This document shows, piece after piece, positions 58,524 through 64,000 of a stretch of DNA of 64,000 nt. The stretch is from NCBI GenBank assembly GCA_963728765.1, contig CAVSKX010000001.1:744001-808000 (forward strand), written 5' to 3'. The first letter of the stretch is position 1. Each line of letters starts with the position of its first letter. Source of the stretch: AC-32 sp963728765. GTDB taxonomy: Bacteria > Actinomycetota > Thermoleophilia > Gaiellales > Gaiellaceae. A model generated the notes under the pieces. It ran no database searches. It saw nothing but the letters and a program-made list of their open reading frames with translations, and was not told the DNA's origin. A program made the position numbers and the translations under genes.

Positions 58524-59614
58524 TGAAGATCGCGTTGCTCGACCCGCCGAGCTTCACCGCTCCGTACGACCACGCTCTCGCCTCCGCGCTGGCGCGCCGC
58601 GGCCACGACGTGACTCTGCTCACCTCGCCGTTCACGCACGGCGAGGCGCCCGAGCCTGAGGGTTACGTACGCGAGGAGCTCTTCCTGCCGGTCTCGTCGC
58701 GGCTCGTGCGCCGCGCGCCGCGCTCACGTCTACGGCTGCCGGCGAAGGGGCTCGAGTATCCACCGAGCGCCGCGCGCCTGGTGCGCCGCGTGAGCGCGCT
58801 GGGCCCGGACGTCGCGCACGTGCAGTGGCTCGGGATCCCGCGCTACGACGTCCACTGGCTGCGGCGCCTCGGGCCGCCGGCGGTGCTGACCGCCCACGAC
58901 GTCCTGCCGCGGCGGGACAAGAACGCCCGCGCCTGGGGCGAGGCGCTCGCGCTCGTCGACCGCGTGGTCGTCCAGTCGCAGCGGGCGCTCGAGCAGCTCG
59001 CGGAGCTGGGCGTCGAGCGGGAGCGGCTGGTGCGGATCCAGCACCCGGTCTTCGAGAGCGGCGTCGAGGCGCAGCCGCCGCAGGGCGCGACGGTCCTCTT
59101 CTTCGGCCTGATCCGCGAGTACAAGGGCGTCGACGTGCTCCTGCGCGCTCTGCCCGAGCTTCCGGATGCGCGGCTCGTGGTCGCCGGCGACCCGCTCGAC
59201 CCCGTCGAGCCGCTGCAGCGTCTCGCGGCCGAGATCGGCGTCGCGGAGCGCGTCGAGTGGCGACTCGGCTTTCTCCCGGACGAGGAGATTCCGCAACTGA
59301 TGCACGAGGCTACGCTTGTGGCGTTGCCCTACCGGAAGATCGACAGCTCGGGCGTGCTCGCGACCGCGCTCGGGCACGGGCGCCCTGCCGTGGTCACCGA
59401 CGTCGGCGGCCTGCCCGACGCGATCCGCGAGTACGGCGCCGGCCGCGTGGTTCCGCCTGAAGACGCGCACGCCCTGGCCGCGGCGATCCAGGAGCTGCTC
59501 GCGCCGGACGCGCTCGGCTCGGCCTTCGAGGGCGCCGAGGCCGCCAGGCGGGCGCTCACCTGGGACGCGGCCGCCGCGCAGCACGAGGCGGTCTACGAGG
59601 AGATCCGCCGGTGA
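58523..59614 (+). CDS. GT4-family glycosyltransferase
   Basis: The 363-aa protein from ATG 58,523 has the GT-B pattern KIALLDPPSFTAPYDHALAS, DVAHVQWLGIPRYDVHWLRR, VLTAHDVLPRRDKNARAW, VVVQSQRALEQLAELGV, VLFFGLIREYKGVDVLLRAL and LPYRKIDSSGVLATALGHGR with PAVVTDVGGLPDAI. It starts on the last base of the preceding stop and overlaps the sugar transferase by 4 bp. Donor and acceptor cannot be read. Confidence 0.9.
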   Translation: MKIALLDPPSFTAPYDHALASALARRGHDVTLLTSPFTHGEAPEPEGYVREELFLPVSSRLVRRAPRSRLRLPAKGLEYPPSAARLVRRVSALGPDVAHVQWLGIPRYDVHWLRRLGPPAVLTAHDVLPRRDKNARAWGEALALVDRVVVQSQRALEQLAELGVERERLVRIQHPVFESGVEAQPPQGATVLFFGLIREYKGVDVLLRALPELPDARLVVAGDPLDPVEPLQRLAAEIGVAERVEWRLGFLPDEEIPQLMHEATLVALPYRKIDSSGVLATALGHGRPAVVTDVGGLPDAIREYGAGRVVPPEDAHALAAAIQELLAPDALGSAFEGAEAARRALTWDAAAAQHEAVYEEIRR

Positions 59615-60249
59615 GGCTCCTCAAGGCGATCCTCGACCGGGTTCTCGCGGCGCTCGCGCTGGTGCTCCTCTCCCCGGTCTTCGCGGGCCTCGCGCTCTGG
59701 ATCGTGCTCGAGTCGGGCCGCCCGATCATCTTCCGCCAGCAGCGAGCCGGCAAGGACGGCGTCCCGTTCTCGATGCTGAAGTTCCGCACGATGGTCGCGA
59801 ACGCGGTCGAGCTGGGCCGGGAGCTGAACCTCAGCGACGACCCGTACGGGCTGCTGCCGAACGACCCGCGCATCACGCGCAGCGGGCGCTTCCTGCGGCG
59901 GACGAGCCTCGACGAGCTGCCGCAGCTCTGGAACGTCCTGCGCGGCCAGATGAGCATCGTCGGGCCGCGGCCGGACCTCGTCGAGCAGGTCGCGAACTAC
60001 GAGCCCGAGGACCGGCGCCGCCTCGCCGTCAAGCCCGGAGTCACCGGCTGGGCCCAGGTCATGGGCCGCGACGAGATCCCGTGGGAGGAGCGCTTCCGCC
60101 TCGACGCCTGGTACGTCGACAACTGGTCGCTCGGCCTCGACGCGCGGATCGTGCTGATGACGTTCACGCAGCTCGGCCGTCCGGAGCCGGAGCCGGTCGA
60201 GGACACGCTCAACATCGAGCGCAGGCGCCGGAGCCAGACGCGCTCGTGA
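59611..60249 (+). CDS. Small polyprenyl-phosphate phosphoglycosyl transferase
   Basis: The 212-aa protein is a monotopic phosphoglycosyl transferase: a re-entrant helix ILDRVLAALALVLLSPVFAG, then FRQQRAGKDGVPFSMLKFRT with the K-F-R-T-M stretch, RRTSLDELPQLWNVLRGQMS with the catalytic Asp-Glu, and IVGPRPDLVEQVANYEPED and VKPGVTGWAQVMGRDEIPWE. It transfers a sugar phosphate from a nucleotide donor onto polyprenyl phosphate, the first step of lipid-linked glycan assembly. The other glycosyltransferases here would extend that product. Confidence 0.92.
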   Translation: MRLLKAILDRVLAALALVLLSPVFAGLALWIVLESGRPIIFRQQRAGKDGVPFSMLKFRTMVANAVELGRELNLSDDPYGLLPNDPRITRSGRFLRRTSLDELPQLWNVLRGQMSIVGPRPDLVEQVANYEPEDRRRLAVKPGVTGWAQVMGRDEIPWEERFRLDAWYVDNWSLGLDARIVLMTFTQLGRPEPEPVEDTLNIERRRRSQTRS

Positions 60250-61196
60250 GGGAGCTCGACGCCGCCTCCTGGGACGAGCAGACAGGGGAGCTCGACGCGT
60301 ACTACCGCCGCGCGTACGTCGAGAGCGCGGCGCTGCTCGACGGCGGCCGGCCGTTCCTGCTCGAGCACGAGGGCGCGCTCTTCGCCGGGGTCGAGCGGGC
60401 GGAGCCGCGGGACGTCGTCACGCCGTACGGCTACGGCGGGCCGGTCGGCGGTGACGCGAGCTTCTGGCCGGCGTACGAGGAGTGGACACGGGAGCGCGGG
60501 GTCGTGAGCACGTTCGTCCGCTTCCATCCGCTGTACGCGAACCAGCGCGACGCGCCGATTCATGTCGACCCGCTGGCGCCGACGGTCGCGTGGCGCCTCG
60601 ACGCCGACCGCGACCTGCTTGGCGGCCTCCACTGGAAGCACCGCAACAAGGTGCGGAAGGCCGAGAACGCCGGCGCGACCGTCGCGGCCGAGGTGGGCCT
60701 GGGCGAGTTCGTCCCGCTCTACGAGGACACGATGCGCCGGGTCGACGCCGACGGCTTCTACTTCTTCGAGCCCGCCTACTGGGAGACGCTCGCCGGCCTG
60801 GGCGACGCGCTCGTCCGCTTCGACGCGGAGATCGGCGGCGAGGTCGTCGCGAGCGCGCTCTGCCTCGCCGCGCAGCCGTGGCTGCACTACCACCTGAGCG
60901 GCACCACCGACACCGGCCGCTCGACCGGCTCCTCGACCCTCGTCCTGCTGGAGGCCGCGCGCTGGGCGCAGGAGCGCGGCTTCGAGCGCTTCCACCTCGG
61001 GGGCGGCCTGGGCGGCAAGCAGGACTCGCTGCACCACTTCAAGGCGCGCTTCGACCCGGAGGGCCTCGTCGACGCCGCCGTCGGCAAGGCCATCCACGAC
61101 GACGACGCCTACCGGGAGCTGAGCGGCGGCGAGGCCGGCTACGACGGCTTCTTCCCCGCCTACCGCGCGGGCGCAGTCGGTACCGTCGCGCCGTGA
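60246..61196 (+). CDS. FemAB/GNAT-like acyl- or aminoacyl-transferase
   Basis: The 316-aa protein from GTG 60,246 has GNAT/FemAB-type segments: VSTFVRFHPLYANQRDAPIH, LHWKHRNKVRKAENAGATVA, YEDTMRRVDADGFYFFEPAY, VASALCLAAQPWLHYHLSGT and AARWAQERGFERFHLGGGLG. FemAB-like proteins add amino acids or acyl groups to cell-wall or surface polymers. The gene lies in the same operon as the phosphoglycosyl transferase and several ATP-grasp proteins, so modification of the glycan with an amino acid is plausible. Overlaps neighbours by 4 bp. Confidence 0.8.
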   Translation: MRELDAASWDEQTGELDAYYRRAYVESAALLDGGRPFLLEHEGALFAGVERAEPRDVVTPYGYGGPVGGDASFWPAYEEWTRERGVVSTFVRFHPLYANQRDAPIHVDPLAPTVAWRLDADRDLLGGLHWKHRNKVRKAENAGATVAAEVGLGEFVPLYEDTMRRVDADGFYFFEPAYWETLAGLGDALVRFDAEIGGEVVASALCLAAQPWLHYHLSGTTDTGRSTGSSTLVLLEAARWAQERGFERFHLGGGLGGKQDSLHHFKARFDPEGLVDAAVGKAIHDDDAYRELSGGEAGYDGFFPAYRAGAVGTVAP

Positions 61197-62305
61197 TCGT
61201 GAAGGCGATCTTCTGGGCGAGCCTCGGCGGGCTCGCATGGCACCACGTCGGCTACCCGGTCGCTGCGGCGGCGCTGAGGCGCGTGCGAGCTAAGCCGGTG
61301 CGCAAGGACGACATCGAGCCGACCGTCAGCCTGATCGTGCCCGCGCACAACGAGGAGGACGTGATCGAGGCGCGCGTCCGGAACCTGCTCGAGCTCGAGT
61401 ATCCGGCCGACAAGCTCGAGCTCGTGGTCGCGTCCGACGCGTCGACCGACCGGACGCACGAGATCCTCCGCGGCTACGACGGACGCGTGCGGCTGCTCGA
61501 GTGCGAGCGGGCCGGGAAGCTTCCCACGATGAACACGGCGGTTCGCGAGACCGAGAGCGAGATCCTCGCCTTCGGAGACGCGAACGCGACGTGGGCGCCC
61601 GACGCGCTGCGCAAGCTCGTGCGCAACTTCGCCGACCCCGATGTCGCCTACGTCTGCGGCCAGGTTCGTTTTCAGCGTGACGACGGCTCCAACCGGGAGG
61701 GCGTCTACTGGCGCTACGAGATGTGGCTGCGGGAGAGCGAGTCCGCGCTCGGCTCGATCACCGGCGGCAACGGCGCCATCTACGCCGTACGCCGTTCGGA
61801 CTACGTCGAATGGCCGTTCGGCCACGACCAGGGCTTCCCGACCCTGATGGCGCAGAAGGGCCGCCGCGCGGTCTACGAGCCGGAGGCCATGGCCTTCGAG
61901 AAGCCGAGCCTGGAGAACGAGGACGAGTTCCGGCGCAAGGTGCGGATGCTGCCCTGGTCGTGGCGGTACCTGTTCGAGGCCGGCCCGTTGCGAGGGGTTC
62001 CGCCGATGTACCTGTTCGAGCTGCTCTCGCACCGGGTCCTGCGCTACGCGAGCGGATTTCTGCACGTCGGCCTGCTGGCGACCTCGATCGCGCTCTGGGG
62101 CGACGGCTGGGTTTACGAGGCTGCCCTCGCCGCGCAGGCGTTGTGGCTCGTGCTCGCGGCCGCGGGCAAGCTGAAGGTCCGCGTTCCGGGAGCGGGGCTC
62201 GCCTGGTACTACCTCCTGATGACCGTCGCTACGATGGCCGCGCTCGTCCGCTACCTGCGCGAGGGCGCGCCGCTGATGTGGGAGAAGGCGGAAGGCACTC
62301 GCTGA
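61193..62305 (+). CDS. GT2-family membrane glycosyltransferase
   Basis: The 370-aa protein starts with a short membrane helix, then PTVSLIVPAHNEEDVIEARV, LELVVASDASTDRTHEILRG, EILAFGDANATWAPDALRKL with the DxD-type Asp-Ala-Asn, and ESALGSITGGNGAIYAVRRS. Two or three membrane helices follow at the C-terminus. The pattern fits processive GT2 enzymes such as N-acetylglucosaminyl or hyaluronan-type synthases. It ends the operon; a repeat copy lies in the 166-bp gap that follows. Confidence 0.87.
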   Translation: MIVKAIFWASLGGLAWHHVGYPVAAAALRRVRAKPVRKDDIEPTVSLIVPAHNEEDVIEARVRNLLELEYPADKLELVVASDASTDRTHEILRGYDGRVRLLECERAGKLPTMNTAVRETESEILAFGDANATWAPDALRKLVRNFADPDVAYVCGQVRFQRDDGSNREGVYWRYEMWLRESESALGSITGGNGAIYAVRRSDYVEWPFGHDQGFPTLMAQKGRRAVYEPEAMAFEKPSLENEDEFRRKVRMLPWSWRYLFEAGPLRGVPPMYLFELLSHRVLRYASGFLHVGLLATSIALWGDGWVYEAALAAQALWLVLAAAGKLKVRVPGAGLAWYYLLMTVATMAALVRYLREGAPLMWEKAEGTR

Positions 62306-62332
62306 CCTGAGCTGAACTGACGCATGCCATCG

Positions 62333-62394
62333 CCAAGGCGCCGATTAGGCGGCGCCGACCAGGAGAGGCCGGACGGGCTTTGCCCGTGCGGCCG
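62333..62394 (+). repeat. Two-hairpin repeat, family 1, with extra outer arms
   Basis: Hairpin 1 is GGCGCC...GGCGCC around GATTAGGC. Hairpin 2 has arms GGCCGGACGGGC and GCCCGTGCGGCC around TTT (62,367-62,393; 11 of 12 pairs). Outside it GCATGCCATC (62,322) and GATGGCGTGC (62,397) also pair in 9 of 10 positions, so the whole unit may be about 85 bp. Confidence 0.87.
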
Positions 62395-62458
62395 TTGATG
62401 GCGTGCGGTAGCTGCTTCACCCGCAAATGGACTGCGACACGTCAACCGCTCGCGTCTC

Positions 62459-62464
62459 TAGCCT
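62459..62464 (+). promoter_or_regulatory. Possible -10 box (TAGCCT) of the PQQ-propeller gene
   Basis: TAGCCT ends 7 nt before GTG 62,472, supporting that start over ATG 62,427 and again giving a leaderless layout. Confidence 0.35.
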
Positions 62465-62471
62465 GAAGCGG

Positions 62472-63890
62472 GTGCGTCTGCTCGCGCTCCTGTTCGGTGT
62501 GCTCGCGATTTTCGCGGCCGGCTGTTCGTCCGAGAAGACGGCGCAGCCGGCGACGACGCACTCTGCACCCGCGGCGCTGAGGCCGCCGCCGAAGCCGAAG
62601 CCCGCGCCGGCACCGAAGCGCTCGAAGGTGCACGTGATCGTCTTCGACGGCGACACGGGCGCGCCGGTCCGGAACGCCGTCGTCCACGTCGGCCGCTTCG
62701 GCGGCCACACGAACTACCACGGCGTGGCGAAGATCCGCATCGCGCGCCACACGCGGTTGCGGGTGAAGGTGGCCAAGCGCGGCTACAACGCCTTCAAACA
62801 GCGGCTGCAATTCCGCAACAAGCCCAAGGTCGGCGTCCGCGTCTACCAGGCGAGCCTGCAGTGGACGCGCTACGGCGCCACGCCCGGCCGGACGCAGTCA
62901 CACCCGCTGATCCACATCAGGCCGCCGTTCCGGGTCGTCTGGAGCCGCGCGGTCGGCGGGCTGATGGAGTTTCCGGCGGTGGTCGACGGCGACGTGGCCT
63001 TCGTGGCCAACTACCACGCGAGCGTGCGCGCGTATTCGATGCTCAACGGCAAGCCGGTCTGGCGGCGCGACCTCGGCGGGATCATGGCCTCCTCGCCCGC
63101 GATCGTCGGCGACGACCTGGTCGTCCACGCGATGAACGGCCACGTCTACGTGCTCGACCGCCACAACGGCCGCATCCGCTGGAGCTACCGCGCCGGCGCT
63201 CCGATCGAGTCCTCGCCGCTCGTGCTGAACGGGGTCGACTACTTCGGCGACTGGAGCGGCACGGTCTGGGCGCTCGACCTCGAGTCGCACCGGGCCCGCT
63301 GGACGTACCGCACCGGCGCCAAGATCACCTCGAGCGCCTCGTACGCGGGCGGATCGGTCTTCATCGGCGACTACGGCGGGCGGCTGCTGGCGCTCAACCC
63401 GCGCACCGGTGGGCTGCGCTGGTCGGGCTCGGTGAACGGCCGCGTCTACGGCACTCCCGCGACCGCAGGCGGCCGCGTCTTCGTGCCCAGCTCGACGGGC
63501 GGCTCGCTGACCGCCTTCTCGACGCGCGGTTCGCGGCTCTGGTCGCTGGGCACGGGAACGTACGTGTACGCCTCGCCGGCGGTCTGGAACGGCCGCGTCT
63601 ACATCGGCTCCTACAACGGCTCGCTCTACTGCCTCTCGGCGAGGAGTGGCCGCGTGCTCTGGCGGTTCTCAAGCGGCGCCTCGATCGGCGGCGCCGCCAG
63701 CGTGGTGGACGGCGTCGTCTACTTCGCGAATCGCCACCACCGGATCTACGCGCTGAACGCGCGCACAGGCAGGCAGATCATGCGCTGGCCCGACGGTGCC
63801 TTCGTGCCGGTTTCGGGCAACGGGCGCCTCCTGCTACTGCACGGCTTCTCGCGGCTCTACGCGATGGCGCCGAAGAACCGGGCGCGATGA
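62472..63890 (+). CDS. Secreted PQQ-like beta-propeller lipoprotein
   Basis: The 472-aa product from GTG 62,472 has a lipoprotein signal RLLALLFGVLAIFAAGCSSE and a proline/lysine linker. A carboxypeptidase-regulatory-like domain follows (VHVIVFDGDTGAPVRNAVVH), then six or seven blades such as GKPVWRRDLGGIMASSPAIV, GRIRWSYRAGAPIESSPLVL and GRVLWRFSSGASIGGAASVV. The GxxxW...SSP repeat is that of PQQ-type propellers (BamB-like). No PQQ ligand set is evident, so it is probably a binding scaffold at the cell surface. ATG 62,427 is an alternative start. It overlaps the next gene by 4 bp. Confidence 0.82.
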   Translation: MRLLALLFGVLAIFAAGCSSEKTAQPATTHSAPAALRPPPKPKPAPAPKRSKVHVIVFDGDTGAPVRNAVVHVGRFGGHTNYHGVAKIRIARHTRLRVKVAKRGYNAFKQRLQFRNKPKVGVRVYQASLQWTRYGATPGRTQSHPLIHIRPPFRVVWSRAVGGLMEFPAVVDGDVAFVANYHASVRAYSMLNGKPVWRRDLGGIMASSPAIVGDDLVVHAMNGHVYVLDRHNGRIRWSYRAGAPIESSPLVLNGVDYFGDWSGTVWALDLESHRARWTYRTGAKITSSASYAGGSVFIGDYGGRLLALNPRTGGLRWSGSVNGRVYGTPATAGGRVFVPSSTGGSLTAFSTRGSRLWSLGTGTYVYASPAVWNGRVYIGSYNGSLYCLSARSGRVLWRFSSGASIGGAASVVDGVVYFANRHHRIYALNARTGRQIMRWPDGAFVPVSGNGRLLLLHGFSRLYAMAPKNRAR

Positions 63891-64000
63891 AGAAGGCGCT
63901 CATCGCGGTCGCGGCCGCCGTGCTGCTGATCGCCGCCGGCCTGGTCGCCTTCGGCCTTTACCGCCAGCATCAGAGCGCCGACGTGCACGGCTCCTCGACG
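63887..64000 (+). CDS. Start of a secreted or membrane-anchored protein (partial)
   Basis: Only 38 residues are visible: a signal or anchor helix (KKALIAVAAAVLLIAAGLVA, then FGLYRQHQS). It overlaps the stop of the preceding propeller gene (ATGA) and is probably cotranscribed. The protein continues past the window, and no domain can be assigned. Confidence 0.55.
   Translation, partial: MKKALIAVAAAVLLIAAGLVAFGLYRQHQSADVHGSST

Noticed and set aside
1..64000. tRNA, rRNA and riboswitch genes
   Set aside because: I looked in the intergenic gaps for tRNA-like cloverleaf and known riboswitch landmarks and saw none. A tRNAscan/Rfam search would be decisive.

Overview
The window is GC-rich DNA packed with short-spaced or 4-bp-overlapping genes, many of them starting with GTG or TTG. 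The gene content fits an actinomycete-type, menaquinone-using aerobe: a three-subunit quinol:cytochrome c reductase with an actinobacterial-style Rieske protein, futalosine-pathway genes, a UvrD2-like helicase with an HRDC tail, and many -10 boxes placed 6-8 nt before start codons. Thermoleophilia (Gaiellales/Solirubrobacterales) is my best guess. It is an inference from style and content; no rRNA or tRNA gene is present to confirm it.

Layout. 1-13.1 kb is a quinone and respiration block: ubiD, the Rieske/cytochrome b/cytochrome b-c complex, ubiX, ubiE/menG (frameshifted), a polyprenyl diphosphate synthase and mqnA. A decayed stretch follows (7.5-9.0 kb: a VOC protein and a cupin, both with several frameshifts). 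Then come a cNMP-binding protein, a metallo-beta-lactamase-fold protein, mqnC and an unusual radical SAM enzyme. 13.2-22 kb holds a secreted NAGPA-domain protein, DedA, a sugar aminotransferase, a FlaA1/CapD-type dehydratase, a UvrD2-like helicase, a DUF354 protein and an ASCH protein. 22.2-33.2 kb is metabolic: LysR plus maleylacetate reductase-like enzyme, a methyltransferase, a fumarate reductase-like flavoprotein, a broken SDR, two-subunit fumarase, then a sulfate-assimilation operon (phosphosulfolactate synthase-like, APS reductase, APS kinase, ATP sulfurylase, TauE exporter). 33.2-63.9 kb is mostly a large cell-surface polysaccharide region: O-antigen ligases, flippase, epimerases, glycosyltransferases, a phosphoglycosyl transferase, several ATP-grasp ligases and a FemAB-like transferase. 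It is interrupted by a TetR/MFS pair and an eIF2B-like protein.

The most unusual signal is not a gene. At least six copies of a roughly 56-62 bp element made of two consecutive hairpins lie between genes or right at stop codons (28.36, 28.83, 37.0, 42.06, 47.08 and 62.33 kb). The second stem changes sequence from copy to copy while staying base-paired. One copy sits inside the fumarase beta-subunit gene and is read through in frame. A second palindromic family (GGGGGAAAC-ATG-GTTTCCCCC core) occurs at 3.54 and 29.8 kb, and a 19-bp AT-rich palindrome occurs at 28.03, 28.11 and 38.38 kb. Three inserts (at mqnC, at the phosphosulfolactate synthase gene and at the eIF2B-like gene) are followed by a second, slightly diverged copy of the 3' end of the gene they follow, with two weaker possible cases. 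This looks like insertion at gene 3' ends with a duplicated or regenerated tail.

Three otherwise intact genes (ubiE/menG, flippase, ATP-grasp at 57.4 kb) each carry one apparent extra C. These may be sequencing errors and should be checked against reads before being called pseudogenes.
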